From the NCBI GenBank assembly GCA_023412495.1, contig JAEYNP010000114.1, forward strand, positions 1 to 64,000: 64,000 nucleotides of DNA, given 5' to 3'. Below the pieces are notes generated by a model. The model was given only the letters and a program-made list of their open reading frames with translations, did not search any database and was not told where the DNA came from. This document shows positions 37,643 through 46,675 of the stretch, one piece after another (position 1 is the stretch's first letter; the number at the start of each line of letters is the position of its first letter). The translations under genes were made by a program, and so were the position numbers. This DNA comes from Pseudomonadota bacterium. GTDB lineage: Bacteria; Desulfobacterota; Desulfobulbia; Desulfobulbales; Desulfocapsaceae.

Positions 37643-39868
37643 ATGAAAAACATACAAAAAATTCTCATTGCTTTTCTTTCTCTGGTGGTCTTTTTCACTG
37701 CGGCCTTCAGCATGGCCGAGGAATCGGTGGAATTCGACCCCAAGAGAAACAGGTTTATCGGCTATTTGCTGAGCAAGCAATTGCCGTCCCTTCACTTCAG
37801 CGATAAAGTCGTCAACGATGAGTTGGCTATGGCCGCTTTCAATCTTTATATAAAACAGCTGGATTACCAGAAGCGGTTTCTGCTGAATAAAGACGTCGAG
37901 CAGCTCAGGGCTTTTGCCCCATACATTGACGACAATCTGGCCAATGGCAGAATTTCTTTGCCCGATACCGGTTTCGATATCCTGACCGAGAAGATATCCC
38001 TGGTCGAGAAGATGGTTGAAACCATGCTGAGCGACGACAAGATCAAAATGGCTCCCCGCAAGAGTACGGTAAAGAGCGGCGCTTCGGCATCCGGAGAGCA
38101 AGTGTTGATGGTCGGCAATTTCGATGTCCGCCAGAATGAGGCGTATGAGACGGATCCGGAAAAGGCGGAGTTCGTCGAAAATCTGACCGATCTCAAGGAT
38201 CGATGGCGCAAGGTTTTGAAAGCCCAGATCATTTCCCAGTATCTGGATTTGAGCGAAGAGCAGCAAAGGGCCGGAGAACAGAAGGGCAAGGACAGGGAGA
38301 AGCCGATTCAGGTAAGAAGTGAGGAAGAACTCTGGAAGGAAGCCCTCTCCAAAGTCAGCAAGAGGAACAAAACGTTTTTCCAGCGCCTTCGCCAGGACAC
38401 GCTTCAGGACCACTACGATCGGTTCTTCAACTGCATCACCAGGGCCTTCGATCCCCACACCAACTATATCCCCCCCGCCGGCAAGGAGCAGTTCGACATA
38501 AACATGAAAGGCAGCCTGGAAGGGATCGGCGCGCTGCTTCGGGAAGACGACGGCTTCATCAAGGTTATCAGGATCATACCCGGCAGCGCCTCTGCCATTC
38601 AAGGCCGGCTCAAGGCCGAGGATATCATCCTGCAGGTTGCTCAGGAGGGCGGGGAACCCGTCGATGTCACCGATATGCGGCTGCGCGATGCCGTGCGTCT
38701 GATCCGCGGCCCCAAAGGTGATGCGGTCACCCTGACGGTGAAAAAGCCCGAGGGCAGCACGGAAGTCATCAAGATCGTCCGGGATGTGGTGCAGATCGAA
38801 GAGACCTTCGTCAAGAGCACCGTCTTCACCTCTGCCGACGGGCGAAAGACCGGCTATATCTACATTCCCAGCTTTTACAGGGATTTTGAGGGGACGAGGA
38901 ACGGATCCAAGGGAAGGAACTCCACCGACGACACCCTGCAGGAAATCGAGAACCTGAAGAAACTGAATGTCGCAGGTATCGTGCTCGATCTCCGCGATGA
39001 CGGCGGAGGCGCCCTGGTCGATGCCGTCGATATCGCCGGCCTTTTCATCAAGAGCGGTCCGATCGTGCAGGTAAAGAACAGTTTCGGCGACAAGCGGATC
39101 CTCAGCGATACCGACGAGAAGATCAACTACGACGGCCCCCTGGTTGTTTTGGTCAACAAATTTTCCGCATCGGCTTCGGAAATCGTCGCGGCTGCCCTGC
39201 AGGACTATAAACGGGCGGTGATCGTCGGCGGTAAGCATACCCACGGCAAAGGCACGGTTCAGACCATCATCGACCTCAACGAGAACATCCCGCTGCTTCA
39301 CCTCAAGAAATACGATGATCTCGGGGCACTGAAGGTCATGATCCAGAAGTTTTACCGGGTCACCGGAGGATCGAACCAGTGGAAGGGGGTGGAATCGGAT
39401 ATTGTGCTGCCGAATCTTTTCGAGCACATCAAATCCGGGGAACGCTACCTCGATTACTCTCTGCCCTGGGATTCCATCGAGCCGGTGGCCTTTCCTCCCT
39501 GGACTGACAAACCGTTTGATCTCGATCTGCTCCGGAAAAAGAGCGCCGAAAGGGTGGCAAATGATGAAGCGTTTAAAATTATCGCCGAAGAAGCGGTGAA
39601 GGCTGCAGAGAGAGCGGAAAACACTGTTGTTTCCATCGCTCTCGAAGATATGAGCGAAAAACGCGAAGAAGCGCGTATCGTGCGGGAAAAGGTGGGAGCT
39701 CATTACCGCAAATACAGAGAGGAACAGGGTGAAGACGGTGAATTTCTTGAATCCGAGGACGACAAGGCCGACCCCAAGGAGGTCTGGCTGAAGAATGTCC
39801 AACAGGATCCTTATATCCGGGAAGCAGTCAACATCGTCGGTGACCTGATTCAGAACTCCAAGTCATAA
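37643..39868 (+). CDS. prc: Tail-specific (carboxy-terminal processing) protease
   Basis: A periplasmic serine protease of the S41 family, 741 aa, which trims or degrades proteins through their C-termini. Signal peptide (IQKILIAFLSLVVFFTAAFSMA), long helical N-terminal domain, PDZ domain (about 285-385: GSLEGIGALLREDDGFIKV...), protease domain with Ser in NKFSASASEIVAAAL (about 508) and general-base Lys in THGKGTVQ (about 537), then DUF3340-like tail. The length matches the Prc/Tsp subgroup rather than the shorter CtpA. A terminator follows. Confidence 0.95.
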   Translation: MKNIQKILIAFLSLVVFFTAAFSMAEESVEFDPKRNRFIGYLLSKQLPSLHFSDKVVNDELAMAAFNLYIKQLDYQKRFLLNKDVEQLRAFAPYIDDNLANGRISLPDTGFDILTEKISLVEKMVETMLSDDKIKMAPRKSTVKSGASASGEQVLMVGNFDVRQNEAYETDPEKAEFVENLTDLKDRWRKVLKAQIISQYLDLSEEQQRAGEQKGKDREKPIQVRSEEELWKEALSKVSKRNKTFFQRLRQDTLQDHYDRFFNCITRAFDPHTNYIPPAGKEQFDINMKGSLEGIGALLREDDGFIKVIRIIPGSASAIQGRLKAEDIILQVAQEGGEPVDVTDMRLRDAVRLIRGPKGDAVTLTVKKPEGSTEVIKIVRDVVQIEETFVKSTVFTSADGRKTGYIYIPSFYRDFEGTRNGSKGRNSTDDTLQEIENLKKLNVAGIVLDLRDDGGGALVDAVDIAGLFIKSGPIVQVKNSFGDKRILSDTDEKINYDGPLVVLVNKFSASASEIVAAALQDYKRAVIVGGKHTHGKGTVQTIIDLNENIPLLHLKKYDDLGALKVMIQKFYRVTGGSNQWKGVESDIVLPNLFEHIKSGERYLDYSLPWDSIEPVAFPPWTDKPFDLDLLRKKSAERVANDEAFKIIAEEAVKAAERAENTVVSIALEDMSEKREEARIVREKVGAHYRKYREEQGEDGEFLESEDDKADPKEVWLKNVQQDPYIREAVNIVGDLIQNSKS

Positions 39869-39935
39869 GTCGGGATATCGTCGATCATGTCCTTTTCTTG
39901 GAGTCGCCGCCGCTAGGCATGACCTATCAAGGCGT

Positions 39936-39976
39936 GAGAGGTTATCACGGGAAATACCCGTGAAACCTCTTTTTTG
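39936..39976 (+). terminator. Intrinsic terminator after prc
   Basis: AGAGGTT..CACGGG pairs with CCCGTG..ACCTCT around AAATA, followed by TTTTTT. Confidence 0.85.
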
Positions 39977-40057
39977 CGCCCTTCTTGAGCCTACTGTGCT
40001 GAAGAAAAATGTTCTTGAAAAAGAGGGGAAAAGGTGCTAGAGATTTGTCTATTTTGA

Positions 40058-40071
40058 TGAATGGTCATTCA
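40058..40071. promoter_or_regulatory. Candidate operator upstream of the dsr operon
   Basis: TGAATG-GT-CATTCA is a perfect inverted repeat 67 bases before the RsbRD-like start codon. Its size and spacing suit a TetR/FadR-type dimer. No promoter hexamers of good quality were found beside it. Confidence 0.4.
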
Positions 40072-40137
40072 CCCGTATCTTCTCCGTGTATCTCTTTCTC
40101 TCGTGATGAAATTGTAATATTTTGAAGGTAGTAGTTT

Positions 40138-40668
40138 ATGGATCTTGCTGAAGGTTTTAGGAACCACAGAGAAAAAATCGTCAATAAGTGGGTGGAATAT
40201 ACCCTTTCAACATATCTTTCCTCCGGTTTCTTCATTAAAGAAAACGACAAGTTCGCCAACCCGGTGGGCGGCAATGTTCGAGAGGCTTTGAGCCTTCTCT
40301 TCTTGCTGCTCGCAAAAGGTGCCGACCCCAAGGAGTTTGTCTCCCCACTCGAACAGATAATCAGTATTCGGGCGGTGCAGGAATTCACGCCGTCGCAGGC
40401 AGTCTCGCCGCTCCATGCGGTGAAGCATATCACCCGGGAAATTTTTGCTGCCGATAAGGAGCGAAGCCACCTGGTGAGCGAGCTGTACGATTTTGAGTTT
40501 GCCGTCGATCTGGCAGTGCTGGCGGCATTCGATATCTATATGCAGTACCGGGAGCGGCTGTATCAGGTCCGCATCAACGAGATCCGGACCGGAAACCATA
40601 TATTGACCGAGAGCAGATGCCCTTCGCAGATGCTCTCTGATGGAATACAAGGTTTGCAAAAGGGTTAG
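40138..40668 (+). CDS. RsbRD N-terminal-domain-like protein leading the dsr operon
   Basis: The 176-aa protein is helical, opening FRNHREKIVNKWVEYTLSTY and later KHITREIFAADKERSHLVSE then AVDLAVLAAFDIYMQYRERLYQVR. This pattern resembles the non-haem globin-like N-terminal domain of RsbR-type stressosome proteins (RsbRD_N). No STAS domain is attached. The spacing to dsrM is 93 bases, and it shares strand and direction. From memory, a gene of this type often precedes dsrM in sulfate reducers, which suggests a sensor or assembly role, but I cannot confirm that here. The start has AAGGT about 10 bases upstream. Confidence 0.75.
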   Translation: MDLAEGFRNHREKIVNKWVEYTLSTYLSSGFFIKENDKFANPVGGNVREALSLLFLLLAKGADPKEFVSPLEQIISIRAVQEFTPSQAVSPLHAVKHITREIFAADKERSHLVSELYDFEFAVDLAVLAAFDIYMQYRERLYQVRINEIRTGNHILTESRCPSQMLSDGIQGLQKG

Positions 40669-40761
40669 CGGTTTTTTTAACTGGTTTCCGGCGGAGGCGG
40701 TTTGGCGGACTGCCGCTTTTCGTGTGGTTTCCAAAACAGTTCAACTGAAGCGAGGTAAGAA

Positions 40762-41790
40762 ATGAAGTATGCCTTCTCATTCCTGGCAGTCATTGCATTG
40801 ATATTGATTGCAGGGCTCGGATCTCAGATTCCGGGAATGCCATACCTGTTTGGTGTGGCTTTCCCGTATCTGGCCATGATGATCTTCCTTGGCGGGTGCG
40901 TCTATAAAGTGGTGCAGTGGGCTAAATCCCCCGTGCCGTTTTCGATCCAGACCACCTGCGGCCAAGGAAAATCACTCGACTTTATCAAGCATGACAAGCT
41001 TGAGGCCCCCCACACGACCGCCGAGGTCGTGGCGAGAATGTTTCTTGAGATCGTCACTTTCCGGTCTCTGTTCAGAAACACCAAATCGGAGATTCATGAC
41101 GGTCCGCATCTCACTTACGAGTCATCGAAATGGCTTTGGATGTTCGCCCTGATCTTCCACTACTCCTTCCTGGTCGTCATCATCCGGCATATGCGCTTGT
41201 TCCTGGACCCGGTCCCGTTTTTCGTCGACTGGCTGGAGTTCATCGACGGGATCTTCCAGGTTGGCGCTCCCAATTGGTACATTACGGATGTGGGGCTTCT
41301 GCTCGGCTGCGTGCTTCTTTTCAGCAGGCGTCTGATCACCCGCCATGTTCGTTTCATCTCGCTCGTCAATGATTACTTCCCGCTGGTCCTCATCTTTGCC
41401 ATCGCCTTGACCGGGGTCCTGATGCGCTATTTCCTGCGGACCGACATCGATATCGTCAACATCAAGCAGCTGCTGGTCGGATTGGTCACCTTTTCGCCCA
41501 CCATCGGCGCCGAGATCGGGGCAATTTTCTACATCCACCTGTTTCTTGTCTGCGTCTTGCTCGCCTACTTCCCATTCAGCAAGCTCGTGCACTTCGCCGG
41601 GGTATTTCTCAGCCCGACCAGAAACATGAAAAACAACAGCCGTGCCGTGCGGCATATCAATCCTTGGAATCCGAGAATCCTTCCCCATTCCTATGCAGGA
41701 TATGAGGATGAATTCCGCGAATATATGGTAAATGCGGGAATTCCGGTCGAAAAGGAGCTGTCTCCGGCAAAGGCTGAAGAGATTAATTGA
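40762..41790 (+). CDS. dsrM: DsrM, membrane cytochrome b subunit of DsrMKJOP
   Basis: A 342-aa membrane protein with about six transmembrane segments, related to NarI-type dihaem cytochrome b. Several membrane histidines are visible (ALIFHYSFLVVIIRHMRLF, about residues 131-149, and ITRHVRFISL). It would exchange electrons between the quinone pool and DsrK. It is the first subunit gene of dsrMKJOP; dsrK follows 31 bases on. The GAGGTAAGAA ribosome-binding site is good. Confidence 0.96.
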   Translation: MKYAFSFLAVIALILIAGLGSQIPGMPYLFGVAFPYLAMMIFLGGCVYKVVQWAKSPVPFSIQTTCGQGKSLDFIKHDKLEAPHTTAEVVARMFLEIVTFRSLFRNTKSEIHDGPHLTYESSKWLWMFALIFHYSFLVVIIRHMRLFLDPVPFFVDWLEFIDGIFQVGAPNWYITDVGLLLGCVLLFSRRLITRHVRFISLVNDYFPLVLIFAIALTGVLMRYFLRTDIDIVNIKQLLVGLVTFSPTIGAEIGAIFYIHLFLVCVLLAYFPFSKLVHFAGVFLSPTRNMKNNSRAVRHINPWNPRILPHSYAGYEDEFREYMVNAGIPVEKELSPAKAEEIN

Positions 41791-41821
41791 CCAATACTAG
41801 CTTAATAAGGACGAGTTAACG

Positions 41822-43450
41822 ATGGCAGTTCCAAAATTACAACAATTAGCGAAAAGTGTAGTGCAGGGACCATCCTTGGCCACGGGTGCGATACCTACCA
41901 GGGACTGGATGGAAGTCCCGGTGGTTTTCAAGGCCGGGAATTATGCCTATCCTGCCAAAAAGGAAAAAGTCGAATATCTTAACAGCCAGTCCGGCCTGCA
42001 TTTCCCCAATGCCAGGGAATGGTCGCCGGAAGACGACGACTGGAAATTGCCGGAAGACTGGAAGGAGATCATCCTGAAAGGCTTGAAGGAACGTCTGGAT
42101 AAATTCCGGTCCCTGAAGATTTTCATGGATTGCTGCGTTCGCTGCGGCGCCTGCGCGGACAAGTGTCATTTCTTCCTGGGCACCGGCGACCCGAAAAACA
42201 TGCCTGTCCTCCGGGCCGAACTGCTCCGGTCGGTCTACCGCAACGATTTCACTCTGGCCGGCAAGATTCTCGGCAAGATGGCCGGCGCCAGGGAGATGAC
42301 GGTCGGCGTGCTCAAGGAATGGTTCATGTATTCCTACCAGTGTACCGAATGTCGGCGATGCTCTGTCTTCTGTCCCTACGGCATCGATACCGCCGAGGTG
42401 ACCATGATGCTCCGTGAGCTTCTCCACCTTGTCGGTGTCGGCATCAACTGGATCCTTGAGCCGGCCTCCAACTCCAACCGGACCGGCAACCACATGGGGT
42501 TGCAGCCCCATACCTTCAAGGACAACGTCGAGTTCCTCCTCGACGATGTGGAAAACCTGACCGGCATCCGGCCGAACATCAGCTTCAACCGGAAGGGAGC
42601 GGAGATCCTCTTCATTACCCCCTCCGCCGACGTCTTTGCCGAACCCGGCCTCTACACCGCCATGGGCTATCTGCTGCTCTTCGAGGCGATCGGACTCGAC
42701 TACACCTGGTCCACCTATGCCTCAGAGGGCGGCAACTTCGGCCTGTTCACCAACAACGAGACCATGAAGAAGCTGAACGCCAAGATGTACGCCGAGGCCA
42801 AACGCCTTGGTGTCAAGTACATTCTCGGCGGTGAGTGCGGCCATATGTGGCGTGTTCTCCACCAGTACATGGATACCATGAACGGACCGGCGGACTTCCT
42901 GGAGAAACCGGTTTCCCCGATCACCGGGACGGTCTTCGAGAACGCCGCATCCACCAAGATGGTCCATATCAGCGAGTTCACCGCCGACCTTATCAAACAT
43001 GGCAAGTTAAAATTCGATAAAAGCCGCAACAGTCATGTGAAGGCAACCTTCCATGACTCGTGCAACACCTCCAGGGCCATGGGACTTCTGGATGAGCCCC
43101 GTTATATCCTGGATCATGTGGTCGACTGGGTGGAGATGCCGGAGAACACCATCCGCGAGCAGACCTTCTGCTGCGGTTCGGGCACCGGGCTCAATACCGA
43201 CGAAATCATGGAGCTGAGGATGCGTTCAGGACTGCCGCGCGCCAACGCCGTCAAGTACGTTCGCGAAAAACATGACGTGAACATGCTGGCGTGTGTCTGC
43301 GCGATCGACAGGGCCACACTGACCTCTCTGATGAACTACTGGAATCCGGAAGTTTCCGTCTGCGGACTCACCGAGCTGGTTGCCAACGCGCTGGTGGTGG
43401 AAGGTGAGAACCGAGGTGAGCTTACCGAAGGCCTCCGTACGATCCTTTAG
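41822..43450 (+). CDS. dsrK: DsrK, HdrD-like iron-sulfur subunit of DsrMKJOP
   Basis: The 542-aa protein carries two 4Fe-4S binding motifs (CCVRCGACADKCHFF, about residue 101, and YQCTECRRCSVFCPYG, about 177). Two CCG-type domains follow, the last with TFCCGSGTGLN (about 450), which in HdrB/HdrD binds the non-cubane cluster. It is thought to work with DsrC trisulfide/persulfide chemistry on the cytoplasmic face. It shows the standard CCG, with no selenocysteine. Confidence 0.97.
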   Translation: MAVPKLQQLAKSVVQGPSLATGAIPTRDWMEVPVVFKAGNYAYPAKKEKVEYLNSQSGLHFPNAREWSPEDDDWKLPEDWKEIILKGLKERLDKFRSLKIFMDCCVRCGACADKCHFFLGTGDPKNMPVLRAELLRSVYRNDFTLAGKILGKMAGAREMTVGVLKEWFMYSYQCTECRRCSVFCPYGIDTAEVTMMLRELLHLVGVGINWILEPASNSNRTGNHMGLQPHTFKDNVEFLLDDVENLTGIRPNISFNRKGAEILFITPSADVFAEPGLYTAMGYLLLFEAIGLDYTWSTYASEGGNFGLFTNNETMKKLNAKMYAEAKRLGVKYILGGECGHMWRVLHQYMDTMNGPADFLEKPVSPITGTVFENAASTKMVHISEFTADLIKHGKLKFDKSRNSHVKATFHDSCNTSRAMGLLDEPRYILDHVVDWVEMPENTIREQTFCCGSGTGLNTDEIMELRMRSGLPRANAVKYVREKHDVNMLACVCAIDRATLTSLMNYWNPEVSVCGLTELVANALVVEGENRGELTEGLRTIL

Positions 43451-43481
43451 AAAATCCTGAACAGAACAAGGAGTTAAGGTA

Positions 43482-43880
43482 ATGTATAATAAAGGAACTA
43501 TAATACCGGGGCTGATAATATTCGTCCTGCTGGTGACTTTCCCGCTCTGGTTCAATGCATTTTCCACGGCCAGCGATTTGCCGAAGCCCGAATTGCCTCC
43601 GGGTGGCGAGAAAGAGTGTGTCGCCCCTGCAGTAGAGATGCGCGCCAGTCACATGGTCATGCTGAACGAGTGGCGTGACGAGGTGTTGCGTGACGGTGAG
43701 CGTAATACGGTAACTGTAGGCGGTAAGGAATATCGTAGAGGGTTGCAGATGGCCTGCATGGAGTGTCACACCAACAAAGAGAAATTCTGTGACTCCTGTC
43801 ATGAGTACACTTCTGTCAAGCCCTACTGCTGGGATTGCCATTTGACCCCTGACCAGGCTAAGAAGAAGGAGACACACTAA
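43482..43880 (+). CDS. dsrJ: DsrJ, trihaem cytochrome c subunit
   Basis: A 132-aa periplasmic protein with an N-terminal anchor (IIPGLIIFVLLVTFPLWF) and exactly three CxxCH haem sites: CMECH, CDSCH and CWDCH (about residues 92-120). An isolated Cys in KECVAPAVEM and the following histidine may be the unusual distal haem ligands described for DsrJ. The stop overlaps the dsrO start (TAATG). AAGGAG precedes the start. Confidence 0.97.
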   Translation: MYNKGTIIPGLIIFVLLVTFPLWFNAFSTASDLPKPELPPGGEKECVAPAVEMRASHMVMLNEWRDEVLRDGERNTVTVGGKEYRRGLQMACMECHTNKEKFCDSCHEYTSVKPYCWDCHLTPDQAKKKETH

Positions 43881-44704
43881 TGGATAAGCAAAGAAGGAAA
43901 TTTCTGAAGATCGCCGGCGCGACAGCGCTGGCCGGCATCGGTGCGCCGGCTGTCGTCAAACTGACTGCGTCTCCGGTACTGGCTTCGGCGGATGCTGGTA
44001 AGGCCGAGGCCCATGGAGCTCATGGCGGTCATGGGGCTGAGGCAGCCCGCAAAGGCGTGCGTCTTGGGTTGGTCATCGACATGCGCAAGCTCTACGGCCG
44101 TCCCGACCTTCTCGACAAGGCTACAGCCGCGTGCAACAAAGTGCACAATATTCCGGCTATAGACAGTAAGAAGAGTGAAATCAAGTGGATCTGGAAGACC
44201 CCTTATGCCAATGCCTTCATAGACCAGGCTGTCTATCACGCCTCGAAAGAGACCAAAGAGAACGACTTTCTGGTACTCTGTAACCACTGCGACCAACCGC
44301 CCTGTGTTAGGGTTTGCCCGACCAAGGCCACCTACGTCGAGAAGAATACCGGCATCGTATCAATGGATTATCACCGTTGCATCGGTTGCCGTTTCTGCAT
44401 GATGGGCTGTCCCTATGGTGCACGAAGCTTTAACTGGTTCGATCCACGTCCTTATATCAAAGAATTAAACCCGGATTTCCCCACCAGGATGCGTGGTGTT
44501 GTCGAAAAATGCAACTTCTGCGGGGAACGTCTTGCGCTAGGTCAGGAACCTGCGTGTGTAGAGGCAGTCAAGGAAGTAGGCGCGATCGTCTTCGGAGATC
44601 TCAATGATCCCGATTCTGAGATTCGCCGGATTCTTGACAAGGAACATACCATCCAGAGGCAGGCAGCCCTTGGAACCAAACCTTCAGTCTTTTACATAGT
44701 GTGA
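43880..44704 (+). CDS. dsrO: DsrO, periplasmic ferredoxin-like subunit
   Basis: The 274-aa protein opens with a twin-arginine signal (QRRKFLKIAGATALAG), so it is exported folded. Four cysteine clusters for 4Fe-4S centres are present: CNHCDQPPCVRVC (about 134), CIGCRFCMMGC (about 167), CNFCGERLALGQEPAC (about 211), with the remaining ligands near them. A His/Gly/Ala-rich stretch (HGAHGGHGAE) follows the signal. It passes electrons between DsrJ and DsrP. Confidence 0.96.
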   Translation: MDKQRRKFLKIAGATALAGIGAPAVVKLTASPVLASADAGKAEAHGAHGGHGAEAARKGVRLGLVIDMRKLYGRPDLLDKATAACNKVHNIPAIDSKKSEIKWIWKTPYANAFIDQAVYHASKETKENDFLVLCNHCDQPPCVRVCPTKATYVEKNTGIVSMDYHRCIGCRFCMMGCPYGARSFNWFDPRPYIKELNPDFPTRMRGVVEKCNFCGERLALGQEPACVEAVKEVGAIVFGDLNDPDSEIRRILDKEHTIQRQAALGTKPSVFYIV

Positions 44705-44711
44705 GGATGTC

Positions 44712-45890
44712 ATGATCGAAAAAGCGCTAAGAGGAAACTCTAACTACTGGATGTGGCTGGCGTTCCTGACCGCATTCATCGCAGTCGGAGGGATCTGTTA
44801 CATCAGACAGTACCTCTTTGGTATGGGATTGACAGGGATGGGCCGAGATTTGTCGTGGGGGCTCTACATCTCTCAGTTTACCTTCCTGGTCGGCGTTGCC
44901 GCGGGGGGTCTGATGCTTGTTCTTCCCTATTATATCCACAACTACAAGGCCTTCGGCCGGATCACCATTCTCGGTGAGTTTCTTGCCATTGCCTCCATCG
45001 TCATGTGTCTCATGTTCATCATGGCCGATATCGGCCAGCCGATCCGCGGTCTGAACATGATCCTGCATCCCACTCCCAATTCCATGCTGTTTTGGGACAT
45101 GGTTGTTCTTCTTGGTTATCTGACCTTGAACATCATCTGCGGCTGGGTCATTCTGACCGCGGAGCGCAAGCAGGTCAAGCCGCCGAAGTGGGTGTACATC
45201 TTCGTTTACATTTCCATCCCCTTCGCCGTCTCCATCCATACGGTCACCGCCATGCTGTACTGCGGTCTGCCGGGAAGGCACTTCTGGTTGTCGGCCATCA
45301 CCGCCCCGCGCTTCCTGGCCTCGGCGTTTGCGGCCGGCCCCGCTCTGATCGTCATCGCCTGTCTGATCATGAAGCGCATCGCCAACTTCGATGCGGGCAA
45401 AGAGGCGATCAACAAGATCACCACCATCATCATGTATGCGGCGATCATCAATGCCTTCTTCGTGTGCCTCGAGTTCTTCGTCGGCTGGTACTCGAATATC
45501 CCCGGTCACAAGCACTCCCTGGAGTATTTGTTTTTCGGGCTCGAGCATCACGGCCATGTGTATGACAATCTCGTACCCTTCATGTGGACTTCAGTAATCT
45601 TCTGTTTTGCCGGTCTCGGGATCTTTGGCTACATGAAGATTACGAAAACAGGCACAGATCTGATGATCGGCGTCGCCTGTGCGTTGACTTTCATTGCTCT
45701 CTGGCTGGATAAGGGGCTCGGCTTTGTCATGGGCGGTCTGGTGGTCAATCCCCTGGACGAGATAGTCGAGTACTATCCGACTGCCAACGAAATCGCGATC
45801 TCCCTGGGGATCTGGGCAACGGGAATTTTTCTGGTTACCGTTCTCTACAAGATTGCAGTAAAAGTTGAACACGAAGTGGAAGGTCATTGA
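44712..45890 (+). CDS. dsrP: DsrP, NrfD-like membrane subunit
   Basis: A 392-aa integral membrane protein with about ten transmembrane segments of the NrfD/PsrC family, which binds quinone but no haem. It is the last gene of dsrMKJOP, 7 bases after dsrO, with GAGG upstream and an intrinsic terminator 24 bases after the stop codon. Confidence 0.96.
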   Translation: MIEKALRGNSNYWMWLAFLTAFIAVGGICYIRQYLFGMGLTGMGRDLSWGLYISQFTFLVGVAAGGLMLVLPYYIHNYKAFGRITILGEFLAIASIVMCLMFIMADIGQPIRGLNMILHPTPNSMLFWDMVVLLGYLTLNIICGWVILTAERKQVKPPKWVYIFVYISIPFAVSIHTVTAMLYCGLPGRHFWLSAITAPRFLASAFAAGPALIVIACLIMKRIANFDAGKEAINKITTIIMYAAIINAFFVCLEFFVGWYSNIPGHKHSLEYLFFGLEHHGHVYDNLVPFMWTSVIFCFAGLGIFGYMKITKTGTDLMIGVACALTFIALWLDKGLGFVMGGLVVNPLDEIVEYYPTANEIAISLGIWATGIFLVTVLYKIAVKVEHEVEGH

Positions 45891-45920
45891 GCTTCGGAAC
45901 ATACTGAATATAGATGAGAA

Positions 45921-45956
45921 AAGGCCTCCGACTTGTCGGGGGCCTTTTTTTTTGTT
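45921..45956 (+). terminator. Intrinsic terminator of the dsr operon
   Basis: AAGGCCTCCGAC pairs with GTCGGGGGCCTT around TT, followed by a nine-base T-run. Confidence 0.95.
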
Positions 45957-46013
45957 AAAAGAAGGTCATGTGGAATCGGGCAATAATAAAAGGAACAGGG
46001 AAAGGGAAGCGAT

Positions 46014-46646
46014 TTGCCGAAAAAGAGAGTACTCATAATCTTCTACTCATTCACCCAGCAGACCAAATTGCAGTTGAAGCAATTTGCGGCAGGACTGGAG
46101 AGCTGCGATGTTGAGGTGACCCAGGAGCGAATCGAACCCATTCATCCGTACGAATTCCCTTTCAGGACGAATCTCCGCCTTGCTGCGGCGATGGTCGAAA
46201 CCTTTTTTCGCAAGAAAATGCAGATACTGCCGATATCGGCACAGTGCTCAGGCGACTGGGATAGAATAATCCTGGCCGGACCTACCTGGTCATATCACCC
46301 GAGCGGTCCCATGCTCGAATTTCTCGACCGGTACGGCCGGGAAGTCTGCGCCGGTAAAAAGGTGATCCCTTTTATTTCCTGCCGTTGCTATTGGCGCTGG
46401 CATTACAGGAAACTGCAAACGCAGTTGCAGGCCATAGGCGCCTCGGTGGAGGAACCTATAGTCTTTACCCACCCGACTTCAGAGCCATGGAGGTTTATCG
46501 GGCTGCTCCTGCAACTGAGAGGGAAGATGATCAGAAAGTCATGGTTCAGGAAACGCTATCCAGGCTACGGGCACAATAAGGAGCAGGGAGTGGAGGCAAT
46601 GCGCAGGGGCAGAGAGATAGCCTGTAAATTGTTGAATGAAGCTTGA
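46014..46646 (+). CDS. Flavodoxin-fold protein
   Basis: The 210-aa protein opens RVLIIFYSFTQQTKLQLKQF, a flavodoxin-like phosphate-loop pattern (S-x-T-x2-T). It continues with DRIILAGPTWSYHPSGPMLEFLDRYG (about 83-108), the usual second FMN loop, and KKVIPFISC. The C-terminal 60 residues are basic (MIRKSWFRKRYPGYG). NAD(P)H-dependent or electron-carrier activity is plausible. The start appears to be TTG with AGGGA upstream. It is a single gene between the dsr terminator and the prepilin peptidase, with which it converges. Confidence 0.7.
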   Translation: MPKKRVLIIFYSFTQQTKLQLKQFAAGLESCDVEVTQERIEPIHPYEFPFRTNLRLAAAMVETFFRKKMQILPISAQCSGDWDRIILAGPTWSYHPSGPMLEFLDRYGREVCAGKKVIPFISCRCYWRWHYRKLQTQLQAIGASVEEPIVFTHPTSEPWRFIGLLLQLRGKMIRKSWFRKRYPGYGHNKEQGVEAMRRGREIACKLLNEA

Positions 46647-46675
46647 AGGAGCGGTTTCCCCTTCCTTTTGCACAA

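Noticed and set aside
37571..39802. 743-codon open frame opposite prc
   Set aside because: Shadow of the tail-specific protease gene; no coherent protein features.
41822..43450. Selenocysteine in the CCG domain of DsrK, as in some HdrA/HdrB proteins
   Set aside because: The frame is uninterrupted and the motif reads FCCGSG with cysteines.
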